Positions 44,503-55,800 of a DNA stretch of 64,000 nucleotides are shown piece by piece. How positions within the stretch are numbered: the stretch's first letter is position 1; every line of letters starts with the position of its first letter. Made by a program: the position numbers and the translations under genes. The stretch lies in assembly GCA_013368375.1 (NCBI GenBank), contig JAACJP010000011.1:620001-684000 (forward strand). The letters run 5' to 3'. The stretch is from Tricholomella constricta. Lineage: Eukaryota; Basidiomycota; Agaricomycetes; Agaricales; Lyophyllaceae. The notes under the pieces were generated by a model. That model did no database searches and had not been told where the DNA came from. It saw only the letters and a program-made list of their open reading frames with translations.

Positions 44503-46430
44503 TTATGCAGGGTTCATGAGCGCGCTCATTCTGTTGGATGCCCCAGACGAAATGCGGGAGGACGAAATGTTAGAAGTGGAGCCAGTAACACTTCCCCACC
44601 CATTGACATTACTTGAAGTGTGTGGAAATAGGTAAGAAGCGTGTTGAGAATGATGATGTGAAGGATGTGGTGTTTCGGAGGTCCGAGTTTGGGCTGTGTG
44701 GCTCGGTTGAGGTAAGGGTGATGGAATGGTGGACGGGTACTCAGAAAAGATGCTCGAGTGCAAGTTTTGATGAGACGGGGTTGGATTCATCATGGGGGAG
44801 AAGGCGTAGTCGGACGTGTTAGGCCAGGATTGACTTGGGGACATTGTTTGCGGCGAAGGCTGAAGTGTGGACTCCTGAGATGACGAGGGCCTTTGCTCTT
44901 CACTGAAGATCGAGCTTGCGGTTATGGCAGAGTCTGTGCTTGTATACATGACAGGAAGAGCAGGCATGAGTCGACCAGTCAATCGTCCCCACTGCCGAAC
45001 ATCGCGTTGAATGAGGCTATTATAATACCTGCACTTAAATCAATACCGACTCAAATTTCTCATCAATCTACTCACTGCTGCCATACAACAGACAACAGGT
45101 CTTCCCCGTTAGTCTTGATCAGGTCTTGCCAGTGCTTGTCGTACGCCTTCCAGAAATGTAGTTTTTTCTTGCGCTTGCGAGACGGAAATGAAACATCTGG
45201 TGATTCAACCGGGTCTTCGTCATCTTCGTCATCCTCATCATCTTCGGTGTCCAAATCAGGACTCGGAGCACCAGGGGCTTCGTAATAGTCCCATGCAAAG
45301 GAGCGCTATTAATGTCATTTAGTAATAAGATAACATGCGAAGGACAATCCTCACTAAGATGGCGAGATGCAACTGGTGGCTGTAGTGAAGAGAGGTTCCC
45401 GGCCCTCCGCGCTTGAGTTTTTCGGCCAAAAGAAGTGTTGCCTTCTCGAGATTGCATTTGATCTTGGGATCCTTGATAGTTCTGTATGCCTTGTAGTTGG
45501 TAAGGACGAGGACATGATCATGAGCCTGTGTGAAACATGACATACCCATTTTCGCATCTGATTTCGGGCGTTCGAGCACTTATCACGGCAGGCTTTGAGT
45601 AAGATCCGCTCCTTTGCTGGGTTACCAAAGATTTTGTCGAATCCGAGCCGTTGAGCATTGGCCTCTAGGAAGTCCTGTTGAATCATGTCAGCATGAAACA
45701 GTTGTGCCGTAGGAAGAGACCTTACGATGAGCTCGTGATGTACCACCATGTATTTGGTCCTTGATGGATCAAACAAAAGGTCTTTCGCGTAGACGGTGAG
45801 GTTCTCCTGGAAGACATTTACGGTTGAAAGAACATGTATATTCCGAGGTGGGAGAGAGATACCATCTGCGCACGAGTAATCGCAAACTTTCCCGCACCAA
45901 TAACTTCCTTTACTTCATCGAGCGTTTCTTTGAAAGCCAGATACTGGACGGTCTGCCCCTCGACGGCATTGAGGACTTGCAGAGTCGACGCCTGAGCATA
46001 GATCCGTAAGCGCATGTCGGCCTCTGGGAAGTCGCGGCCGAGCTATTTGTCAAACGTCAGAATAAGTACAAGTACTGAAAAATAATGCTCACATCGATCA
46101 TGCCGTAAAGGTCGGCAAGCTGTGGTGCTTTCAGAGAGAGTGTATTCGCAAGGCGGTCACACCAGGATTTGAGTGCTTTCTTCTTCCGGGCGAGCTCAGC
46201 CGTTGCGCAATTGTTACTGTTGTTAGCATCCTGAGCTCGGCTTTCACCATGATTTTGCAAAGATTCCAAGGTCAGAGAGTGCGTCGAAGACCTTGCAGAA
46301 GAAGCCTGAGAAGAAGGTGTATGTTGAGATAGAGAGGGGCGAGGAGCCCAATTAGAGTCGGAGAGCGATGAGCCGTCTGCCTGATGGGCCCTACTAGGAG
46401 CGGAACGAGGGGAGGATTAAAAGAGCGACA
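44503..46430 (-). CDS. Hypothetical multi-exon protein, fungal family of unknown function
   Basis: Six or so exons splice to one protein of about 500 residues; I do not recognise a named domain. Order: Ser/Gln-rich N-terminus; a helical part with ARKKKALKSWCDRLANTLSL, APQLADLYGMIDV and GRDFPEADMRLRIYAQAS; then LKACRDKCSNARNQMRKW and LKRGGPGTSLHYSHQLHLAI. A strongly acidic run (DEDDEDDEDDEDP) follows, then a basic RKRKKKLHFWKAYDKHW, and a Ser/Thr/Pro-rich tail ending SALMNPA with the stop at 44503. The acidic plus basic layout resembles nuclear proteins. Similar unnamed proteins are, from memory, common near transposons in Agaricomycetes. The 5' end is uncertain: the ATG near 46432 is followed at once by TAA unless an intron is spliced. 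Confidence 0.55.
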
Positions 46431-46566
46431 TGGTAGAATAAAACGGACAAGAATGGTTGGTGGTGGAGCAGCAGCTTATGAGGTTTTGATAAATGAGATC
46501 AATAAACGAAGTAACGTGAGTGTGACACCACGCGACACCGTGTTGCAAAGAATATAATGAAATTCA

Positions 46567-47308
46567 TGATCGGGACCCAGACAAGGAGCTGGATTGCACA
46601 GATCGTGATAAAGGTGTGCCGCCGCGTCCACGCCCACGCCCACGGCCCCGCCCGGTGTTTTGGGAGCTGCCAGAGATTAACTGTTCCTTTGCTTTTTGCT
46701 GATTTGTCTCCCGAGTCGCACCCTCGAGGATAGCCTTTGCACGATCCAGTCGCTGTGGTGGGATGCGAAAGTGCTGAACATGAAGGGCATCACGCATTTG
46801 TGCTGTGTTGAGCATGATGTCATGAGGAGAAAAGTGTTTGACTGCCCGGCGTGTTCGGTCAGTCATTTGTCGCTCCTCGCGTATAACCTCCGTAGCAGAT
46901 AGATCACAGTGGTTGGCAGCGCAGTTGTGCTGTACATTCACACTGCAGAGTATTGACTGTGCTCGCCGCTCGATCTCAGTAAATGTGGCGTGCATTCAGA
47001 GATGTACTTACTTTTGGATTGTGAACCAATACCAGGGATTGTTTCTGAATCGCAGGAAGGCCGTAAACGGGGGCAATTCCTGCAACCCGATAGTCTTCTA
47101 CGAGGAGCATGCTAGCGCATCCGTCAAAATGCACACCAGGGCCGTGCAATTGAAGAATCTCCAACAATCGAGCAATCATTGGGACACCCCCTCCGCGTCG
47201 CACAAGAATGAAAGACGTGAGCGAACAAACATCACCATTCTGAGCAAAGACTGATTTGTATGTGCTGAAGCGTAAGTCATGCAGTGTGGAGGTAAAAGGA
47301 TGGGACAC
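46567..47308 (-). CDS. Hypothetical protein, 5' part lost at the junction with Gypsy element A
   Basis: Two exons join in phase: 47308 to about 47012 (…LVLVHNPK) and about 46957 down to 46567, with a GTAAGT donor and ACAG acceptor. The product has STYKSVFAQNGDVCSLTSF, ARLLEILQLHGPG, CSVNVQHNCAANHCDLS (His/Cys-rich, possible metal site), ILNTAQMRDALHVQHFRIPP, and an RGRGRGRGRGG tail typical of RNA-binding RGG segments. The frame stays open upstream (YDSTKAGQLAV) until the sequence turns into element A at about 47340, so the N-terminus seems to be missing. The family is unnamed to me; it resembles hypothetical proteins clustered with KDZ-type transposons. Confidence 0.5.
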
Positions 47309-47347
47309 AGCGAGCTGTCCGGCCTTTGTTGAATCATATCTTACGTC

Positions 47348-48976
47348 TTGGAGAATGACGCCATCGCAGTCACCTGGACGATTTTTTCAGCGTCAAAGAT
47401 ATCAGAGCATACCCAGGAGCCCCTGGTCGCGAGCGTGCAGAACGAGACCGAGGCGAGCACAGCGGATGCAGACGAGCATCAGTCTAAGCGCAGCAGCAGC
47501 ACACGGACCCGAGCAGCGGCGATCCGGAAGCAGCGTCGACAAACTCGTATGAGGACACGTAACATCCCAAGGAAAAGGCGCACAAGGAGAGTGGGGGGAA
47601 CAGGCAAGCCCCCCTTGAGGGAAGTGCAGAGCGCTCCACACATTAACACGTCGCAAACCAATACTGACGGACGCGGCGACACAGCAACGACCCCAGCGGC
47701 AACACCGGTGTGCTACATCACCAGCAGCAGTGACACTACAGACATCGGAGCGGACATCACCGTTGACGAGCTGAAAGGCGACGACGGTGGGTTATTCACG
47801 CGTAAGGAAGACCCGTTCAACCCAGCACGCGTGGCGCGGATCCTGAGCAGCGTGAAGGTCGGGGACGATTTGTCCGAAGACGAGCGTGCGCGTATACTGG
47901 CTCTGATCGCGGAGCACGCGGATGTCTTTGCCCTGTCCGTAGGGGAGGTGTTCCCAATAGAAGGAGCGGTGCACAAGTTGAACATACCACCCAATGCTAA
48001 GTTCTCCACCAAGATCCGACAGAAACCGCTCACCCCACCCCAGCGCCAGTACCTTCACGAAAAAATCGACGAAATGATCGCTGCAGGCATCATAGAGGCA
48101 TGCAGCCCTAGTGACGTCAAGTGTGTATCGCCAACCACACTAGCACAGAAAGCCCATCAGGGGGCTGGACTGACATTGGAAGAGCTCCAACACCGAGTAA
48201 ACGAGCAGTGCATTATCAACGGTTTCGATCCACAATTCCAGCTGGCACCGAGGCAGGAACCCACACCGGACGATGAAACCCCTACCACGTCCCCGAAGTG
48301 GAGGATCTGCCAGAACTTCGGGGAGGTGAATAAGGTCACCGTGATTGCGCCGATGCCACAAGGGGACATACGAATGAAGCAACAAAAGCTGAGTGGTCAA
48401 CGTTGGCTGTCACTTTTCGATTTCGCATCGGGGTTCTACGCGGTTGAAATGGCGGAGGAGTCGAAACCCTACACGGCGTTCTACGTCGAAGGGAGGGGTT
48501 ACTTTTGGTATCGACACATGCCCTTTGGGCTGACGGGCGCGCCGTCAACGTTTGCCGACGTAACGGCAGGCAGCTTACACGACCTCATAGTGCAGGGTGT
48601 TATCAAACTCTTCGTCGACGATGGCGGCACGGCAGCCAACGAGTTTGAAGACATGATGAACAAACTGACACAGCTGTTCACCAGGGCACGCGAAAAGAAG
48701 TTGTCAATATCAGCACCGAAGTCTGAATTCTTTGTATCAACGGGGGTATTCGCTGGCGCCTCAGTTGGGAGAGCTGGCGTACAACCCGACCTAACCAAAT
48801 TAACAGCGATCGTCAATTGGAAAGCACCCCAGGACGCGCTGAACCTGGCGGCATTCCTCGGCCTTACAGGATGGTTCCGGGACCTAATCAAAGGGTACGC
48901 GAGGGTAGAGAAACCGTTACGAGACCTGCTTCGTGACGTAGAGATGCCTCCGGGCTGCTCGAAGTCGGTATACCGC
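47348..48976 (+). pseudogene. Gypsy element A, pol part 1: RT domain, 5'-truncated and interrupted
   Basis: The frame starts without an LTR or gag. After an Arg-rich spacer it carries a Ty3/Gypsy reverse transcriptase: LSEDERARILALIAEHADVF, TKIRQKPLTPPQRQYLHEKI, KWRICQNFGEVNKVT, SLFDFASGFYAVEM (first Asp), YRHMPFGLTGAPSTFADVT, the active-site box LFVDDGG (FVDD in place of YVDD) and AAFLGLTGWFRDLIKGYA. It stops only because element B begins at 48977: the codon CGC (48974-48976) is followed by TGA made by the LTR start. The rest of pol lies at 61942 onward in a matching frame. The left junction, about 47340, has no visible LTR end. Confidence 0.9.
48973..48976. other. Target-site duplication, left copy (CCGC)
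   Basis: CCGC precedes the 5' LTR and recurs at 61938-61941 after the 3' LTR. If the LTR end is taken as CTATC the duplication would be five bases (ACCGC). Both copies lie in element A's pol. Confidence 0.85.
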
Positions 48977-50043
48977 TGATGAGCACCGTCCCGCGCTGTA
49001 CACAGAACCTGCCCATAATACGGACAACAACCGCTGCGCCACGACGAACACGGTCCCGGATGCGACCAAAGCACCGAACCGACCGACCGACAATACGACC
49101 GACCGACAATACGACCGACCGACCAACAATACGACCAAACGACCGACGCACCGACCAAGAAACAGAGTAACTTGAAACGCCAGTTCTCCTCTCTGGGCGC
49201 ACGGAGCACGGAACGCCGTATAACCTGTCCACGACCGCGCACGTTTGTGTGCCAAGGTCTCAACCCGGCGACAACCAAACCCGATTTGAAATTATCATCG
49301 GAAACACCTTTGCCCAGCCATTCGCAGAGAGGATCCGGCCGTACCACGGAGTTCCGCACCCAAGAGCCACTAACCGATCGCAAAGCCACCACCGATCATA
49401 CATCCGACCCGACACCGCGAGCTGATCAAAAGCCCCTTTGCCGAGCCAAAGAGCGCCACACTCTCTAAAAAGCGTCGCGCGGTACCAAGCTTGGCGGCGC
49501 TTCTCACAATAAACTAGTAAAACACCTGCCTCACCGGCTCGCGAGAGGCGAGTCGGTCGCATAGTATAAAAACATACCCATGTACTACCTACCTGGGCCA
49601 GTGAATTACAGCCCGTATTTTCCCTCACACTCAGAGTGAATAGCTCGAAACCGTCGTCTCTGTCGTCTCTGCACCGTCCTCATCGTACAAACCGTCACCA
49701 CTGTCGTAAATCTCGTAACTGCCGTCTCTGCCGCCTCGTACTCGTCGCCCGAACCCGTGAGTTCTCCGTATTAACCTCGTCCGTCTCGTTGTCGCACGAC
49801 CAACACCCAAAGTCGCGTCGCCGACCCGTTCCACTCGGGAACGTCGTGTTCCATCGCCCCCGTCGCGTTGTTGTCGGTTCGGCTAGCTGCGAGTCGGATC
49901 GTCTTTACTTTCACCAAACCACCACTTTCAAACCCTGCACACTCGCGTGTTTGGGAACTTTTAACATTTCTCGCCCCCCCCCCCCATAGTTGTTAGTTGT
50001 TTTGTTGTTGTGCACAGTACCTACAGGCCTTCTAGCTCTATCA
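48977..50043 (+). repeat. 5' LTR of element B
   Basis: 1067 bp, TG...CA. It contains a CGACCGACCGACAATA-type tandem stretch (about 49076-49145), a TATAAAAA box at 49565-49572, and a C-run near its end. Compared with the 3' LTR it has one extra copy of the CGACCGA tandem unit and a longer C-run. Open frames on both strands here are not genes. Confidence 0.93.
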
Positions 50044-50046
50044 TTC

Positions 50047-50063
50047 TGGAGCCCACCGCGAGG
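50047..50063 (+). other. Primer-binding site of element B
   Basis: TGGAGCCCACCGCGAGG starts three bases after the 5' LTR. TGG pairs with a tRNA CCA end, and the rest would pair with an acceptor and T-arm ending ...CCTCGCGGTGGGCT. I cannot name the tRNA. Confidence 0.65.
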
Positions 50064-50528
50064 GTTTTAAAAGCCACCGCCGAACACGCAACCTCATTCC
50101 TCTTGTTCATAAAAACCTACGACTCGTCGACCATTCCGCCCGCAACCCGACAAGAAGCTAAAGCCCGAACCCTCCGTGCCGAAATTCGCGCTGCTCTCGG
50201 ACAAGCCGACACCGACTCAGAATCGCTCTCCCCGTTCTTCCGCTCAGTAACCCCACACCGCGCGATCCATAACAACCTCAGTCCGCTCTTCTATAGCCCT
50301 TCGTCGACACTACCGTCGCCTACCCCGACCGATCAAACACCGATCCCCGAACCAACCGCGCAACCCGACCTAGCTTTCGACCCCTTTGCGTCGGAACCTC
50401 CTACCACCGATCAAGGAGTTGAATTTAGACTCCCCTATCTATCGCCCGCGACCCCAGAAATCTCAGATTCTTCTTCACCGTCGTATTCCCCCTCCCCGTC
50501 CCCTATCCCGAAACCAATACCATCTAGC

Positions 50529-52832
50529 ATGGCACAACCACCAATCATTATAAAGCCGATGCCCGCACGTGGACAAAGCTCGGCGCCGACGTTTGTGCCC
50601 GAACGCGCGCGTGAACTGCGCCGATATTTCTCGGACTTAAATCATCTCTTCATCGAGTGTAACGTCGTAGATGAACAAGAGAAGAAAACGCACACTACGC
50701 GATACACCGACATCGATACCGCGGATCTGTGGGAGCAACTTGACGAGTTCGCAGTCGGTACCACATATGACGATTGGCGAAAAGCGATAATGGCGCTTTA
50801 CCCAGGCGCAAGCGAAGAAAGAAAGTATTCAATGGCCGACCTCGACTACCTGATCAGAGAACGACACCGACTCGGGATCCAGTCGAATAGTGACCTCGGG
50901 GAATATTACCGACAGTTCCTTTCGGTTACCCAGTTCCTTGTCAGCAAAAACCGACTTTCGATAAACGAACGCGACCGCCAATTCCGTCGCGCATTCCAGT
51001 CCGATCTATGGTCAAAGATCCATCGCAGGCTCAAGATCCTAAACCCGAACCACCATCCCGACGACCCCTACGCCACGGAAACCGTTCGAGCTGCGGCCGA
51101 ACATATCCTCCACGGAACAAACGCCGGCCAACGACAGGAAGCGCCATCAGGCGCGCCCACACAAATTACAATCGCGCCAAGCGGGTCGTTAATGGGCGCG
51201 ACCAAGTCGCCTAGCACGGGACAGCCCCTTAAGTTGGAAGAGCTCTACGAAAGAATCAACCTGTTGGAACAACATATCCAACGCTTAGGACAAGACAAAG
51301 GAGGCGACGGCGGCCGACCGAATCAGTCACCTAATGACAACTGCCACTTCTGCGGTGGTGAAGGACACTATATTCCTAACTGTCCCATACATCAAACATA
51401 CGCGACCGAAGGACGCTGCCGACGAACCGACGACAACAAGATAGGCCTACCAAGCGGCGCGCGCATACCGGCGGGAACTCCAGGTCGATACATAAAAGAC
51501 AAGTTAGACGAGTGGCACAGACGCAACCCCGGCCAAATGGCGACAGGACAGCTATCAGCGAATGCGAACCTGACCAAAAGCATGATGTTGGAAATACTAC
51601 AGTTTAACGACGTCACCGACCATGACCTGAAAATCGAGGATCGCATGATCGTGTTGGAACGAGAACTCAACACCCTGCGCGCAAGGAAAGAGGTGTTCGA
51701 CGGCGTAGAACTTATTAGCCGCGCACCGCAAAAACGACCCGTCACGGTCGAAACCGTCCCAGACGCCGACCAACCAAGGATCGCACCAGTCAGCAAGTCA
51801 GCGCCCGCGTCGCAGCCCGCCTCGGATGCGACGAAAGGCCAAGCCAAGGCTCCCCCGCCACCGTCCAACATACCTCTGATCCCCAGTACCAAGACCGACG
51901 CCACAGGCAATGCCCGCGACCAGACTCCAGTACACCCTTTCTCTAACATTCCTGAGAACCGATACATCCCCCCTACCACGCGAAACTTAGCCGCCACGGA
52001 GAAGGCGAAAGCCGACAGTGCGTACCGCACACAAGCGCCCATTACAGATCCAACCAAATCAACGACTCTATTCGAACGCGCACTCGACGCCACCATACCG
52101 GTCACAGTTCGAGAACTCTGCGGGGTAGCGCCAGAGGTTCGCGGAAAGTTTAGGGAAGCTAATACACCGAAGCGTATCATCGCCGGCAACCTCACAACGG
52201 TATACCAAGAAGTCCCCACGTCGGCGTTCATTGAGGAACTCGACGCACTACCTTGCGAATCCAACAACGACAACGCGACACCACCGCCCGGAGCGCTAGT
52301 CACCGGCGACATCTACGACACGTATTACCAGACACTACTACCTGGCGAGCATCCGGACCGACTGATCGTCGCAATGGAATCGCATGCACTCAGATCGATC
52401 ATGATAATGGTCGACGCGAGAGAACAGATAGAAAGCATCGTCGACAGCGGGTGCCAGATCATAGCCATGTCGGAAGAAGTTTGCCATGGACTAGGGGTCA
52501 AATACGACCCAACTATAGTGCTGCAGATGCAATCAGCAAACGGAACAACCGACCCGTCGCTCGGTCTAGCACGAAACGTACCTTGTACGATAGGAGAGGT
52601 CACGCTCTACCTCCAAATGCACGTCATTCGCAATCCTGCATACGATATACTCCTCGGCCGCCCGTTCGACGTACTTACTTGCTCTAACGTGAAAACGAGA
52701 TCCGCCGACGATACGATCATAACCATCACCGACCCGAACACCCGAGAGGTCATCGCGATACCGACCTTCGCGCGCGGACAACGTCGCTGCCCCAAGACCG
52801 ACGTAAATTTTCGTATACTCTCGAGGAAATAA
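50529..52832 (+). CDS. Element B Gag-protease
   Basis: The first in-frame ATG is at 50529, giving 767 residues; the same frame is open back to about 50010 with no ATG, a Pro/Ser-rich stretch that may be untranslated. The capsid part has ARELRRYFSDLNHLFIECNV, TADLWEQLDEFAVGTTYDDW and LGEYYRQFLSVTQFL, with a LEELYERINLLEQHIQRL coiled coil. The zinc knuckle CHFCGGEGHYIPNC (CX2CX4HX4C) follows at about residue 276. The C-terminal part has a retropepsin-like protease with IVDSGCQIIAMS and DILLGRPFDVL, so Gag and protease share one frame. It ends at TAA 52830-52832, 19 nt after a slippery site that leads into pol. No internal stop is present. Confidence 0.93.
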   Translation: MAQPPIIIKPMPARGQSSAPTFVPERARELRRYFSDLNHLFIECNVVDEQEKKTHTTRYTDIDTADLWEQLDEFAVGTTYDDWRKAIMALYPGASEERKYSMADLDYLIRERHRLGIQSNSDLGEYYRQFLSVTQFLVSKNRLSINERDRQFRRAFQSDLWSKIHRRLKILNPNHHPDDPYATETVRAAAEHILHGTNAGQRQEAPSGAPTQITIAPSGSLMGATKSPSTGQPLKLEELYERINLLEQHIQRLGQDKGGDGGRPNQSPNDNCHFCGGEGHYIPNCPIHQTYATEGRCRRTDDNKIGLPSGARIPAGTPGRYIKDKLDEWHRRNPGQMATGQLSANANLTKSMMLEILQFNDVTDHDLKIEDRMIVLERELNTLRARKEVFDGVELISRAPQKRPVTVETVPDADQPRIAPVSKSAPASQPASDATKGQAKAPPPPSNIPLIPSTKTDATGNARDQTPVHPFSNIPENRYIPPTTRNLAATEKAKADSAYRTQAPITDPTKSTTLFERALDATIPVTVRELCGVAPEVRGKFREANTPKRIIAGNLTTVYQEVPTSAFIEELDALPCESNNDNATPPPGALVTGDIYDTYYQTLLPGEHPDRLIVAMESHALRSIMIMVDAREQIESIVDSGCQIIAMSEEVCHGLGVKYDPTIVLQMQSANGTTDPSLGLARNVPCTIGEVTLYLQMHVIRNPAYDILLGRPFDVLTCSNVKTRSADDTIITITDPNTREVIAIPTFARGQRRCPKTDVNFRILSRK

Positions 52833-52867
52833 GTCGAGATCACGGCGATCTTGCACTCCTCCTCGAG
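52805..52867 (+). promoter_or_regulatory. -1 programmed ribosomal frameshift signal (slippery site + stem)
   Basis: AAATTTT at 52805-52811 reads A AAT TTT in the gag frame, the canonical X XXY YYZ heptamer. An 8-nt spacer follows, then a perfect 8-bp stem: CTCGAGGA (52820-52827) with TCCTCGAG (52860-52867), loop 32 nt. Shifting back one base enters the pol frame, which is open from here without a stop until 54644. The gag stop lies inside the loop. Confidence 0.85.
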
Positions 52868-55800
52868 TACGACCCACTAAGCTATACCCCGACTGTCCTT
52901 TCTTTCTGTGAACTACCGACCGAATTTAATAGCGACGCCACCTACGACGCGCAACTAGCCTCACTCTACGTCGCGGCAGCCGAACTAACCACACCAGCAA
53001 TCGCTGACCAATCCGTTAATACCAGCTCTACCCCTCTTGAACGAACGACCCTCTGCACTATTTTACCAAACAACGAGCGCCATAGTGGACGCCACACCCA
53101 AACTCTGACCAACGCCGCCACAGACACCTTCGTTGTCAAAATCAAAGGCGTACAAACCAAAAAGAAGTACAAACCAGTGGCACAAAAAGTACGATCGATC
53201 GTAGCAAGTTGTCCCGACCACTTCTGCATCGAGCGCAAAATATTGGGCGACCCTCTCGCCGACATGCCGACTCTGCTCCCCAACCCGCCACCTTTCCAAC
53301 CCACCGGCCGCTACACTCTAGAGCGAAAAGACGACTTAGACCGTGAACACCCAGACTTCTTAACGCCCTCCGAACGAGCAATTATGCACGACCTCATGTG
53401 TAAGCAGAATCTCGCTTTCGCATGGGACGATTCCGAACGCGGTAGTTTTCGATCGGATTTCTTTCCCCCTATCGATATCCCGGTCGTCGCACACACACCC
53501 TGGATCGAACGAAACATCCCCATACCGCCTGGCATCTACGATGAAGTTTGCGACATTATCAAAACTAAACTCGCCGCCGGCGTTTACGAACCGTCCAACT
53601 CCAGCTACCGATCGCGTTGGTTTTGCACTCTAAAGAAAAATGGCAAGTTCCGCCTCGTCCACAGCCTCGAACCGCTCAACCGAGTAACCATCCGACACTC
53701 GGGTGTCACTCCGATACCAGACCATGTCGCCGAACAATTCGCCGGTCGCATTTGTGGCGCAATGTTAGACCTGTTCGTCGGCTACGACGAACGGCTAATC
53801 GCACCATCGTCGCGCGACCTTACGACTTTCCAAACACCTTTCGGCGCGTTACGCCTAGTCACCTTACCTATGGGCTGGACCAACTCCGTCCCAATCTTCC
53901 ACGACGACGTCACTCACATCCTGCAACCGGAGATCCCGGACTATACACTGCCTTATATCGATGACGCTGCTATAAAGGGACCAACAACTTGGTACCCCGA
54001 CCCGGATACAGGATTGCCGAAAACACACCCCGACAATGCCGACGTACGATTCGCGATCTGGGAGTTCCTCAACAACGTCAACCGAATCCTCCAGCGCATG
54101 AAGTACTGCGGCGGCACCTTCTCCGGCAAGAAGCTGATTTTATGCGCACCACAATTTAAAGTCTTCGGACACGTCTGCACGCCCAATGGTCGCATACCCG
54201 ACGCGGACCGACTCGCGTTACTGCGTAATTGGAAGTCGTGCGCCACCCTATCAGAGTTACGCGCGTTTTTAGGAACGGTCGGAGTACTAAGGATATTCGT
54301 CAAAAACTTTGCTCATCGCGCACACCACCTCGTAAAACTAACCCGCAAGGATGCAGTCTTCGAGTTCGGCCCCGACCAGATCGCAGCGCAGCGTGACATC
54401 GTTGAGGCAATCGCAGAAGCGAAACCCCTCGTACCCATCGACTACGCCTCGGACGACCCCGTCATCCTGGCCGTCGACACTTCCCACATAGCAGTCGGAT
54501 TCTACCTCTGTCAAGCCGACCCCGTCGATCGGAAACAACGCAGATACAATCGGTTCGGTTCCATTACACTGAACGACCGCGAATCACGGTTCTCTCAACC
54601 AAAACTCGAATTTTACGGCCTATTTCAGGCGCTTGGCGCTTTATGACTGTACGTTATAGGCGTCCGCAACTTGGTCGTCGAAGTCGACGCGCGCTACATT
54701 AAAGGAATGCTCTCCAACCCCGACATCCAGCCGTCAGCTTCCATAAACAGGTGGATCGTATCTGTCCTCATGTTCCACTTCGAACTTGTCCATGTTAAAG
54801 GCACGTTCCATGGACCCGACGGTTTGTCCCGGCGCCCACGACAACCCGACGATCCAGCCGACAACTATGACGCAGAAGAAGCCGACTTCGAAGATTGGGT
54901 CGACCGGATGCAAGGACTCATGCACATTATTCAACCGCTGCCACAGCCGCCGTCGCCATTACATGTGTGCCAGATCTTCGCTATGGCTCAGGTCTCAAGT
55001 AAGGAGGAGATGGTGGCAGTATACACGGATGCGGTACCACCAGACTCAACGACTCACGAACTCGCAACCGATTCCCCACGACAACCCAGAATCCGTACCG
55101 ACAACGACACAGGAATAACCGACCCAAATGCGAATTCGACCGACATGTCATACGACGACGTGCCCAGGACCGACGCCGCTAAAGCCCAAGACCAACGCAT
55201 AGATGCGGTTAGACAATGGTTGACCAACCTCGAACGGCCAGAAGGCATGTCCGACGATCAGTACACCACCTTCATCCGATACGCCACCGGGTTCTTCCTA
55301 GACGGAACACGACTCTGGAGAAGAGATAGCCAAGGCGCACATAAACTAGTCGCCTGCCCCAACGCACGACTAGAGATTCTGCGATCCGTCCACGACAACC
55401 TCGGACACAAGCGCTTCTACGCAACACGCGCAACCTTGCTTGAACGCTTCTGGTGGCCTAATGTTCGGGCCGACGTCGTGTGGTTCGTACAGACATGTCA
55501 CATATGCCAGATCCAGCAAACGACCAAGGTCCTGATCCCCCCGGTCGTTGCGACACCCGCGCCACTGTTTGCAAAAATGTACATCGACACTATGCACCTA
55601 CCGCCGTCGAATGGTTTCAAATACATTGTCCAAGGTCGTTGCTCCTTGATTCACTTTCCTGAATGGCGCGCGCTCCGAAAGGAAAACAGTCGCACCCTCG
55701 GCGATTGGATGTATGAAGACATCATCTGCCGGTGGGGCGGACTGCGCGAAATCGTAACCGACAACGGTCCAGCCTTCATCAAAGCCGCTGAACACCTCAC

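Noticed and set aside
48499..49392. Minus-strand frame of 297 codons over the RT of element A and the 5' LTR of B
   Set aside because: It spans the A/B junction, so it did not exist before the insertion, and it is antisense to RT. Similar antisense frames in the 3' LTR are LTR by-products.
52253..52687. Plus-strand frame inside gag-protease of element B
   Set aside because: It is a shifted reading of the protease region, rich in Arg and Thr, with no motif.
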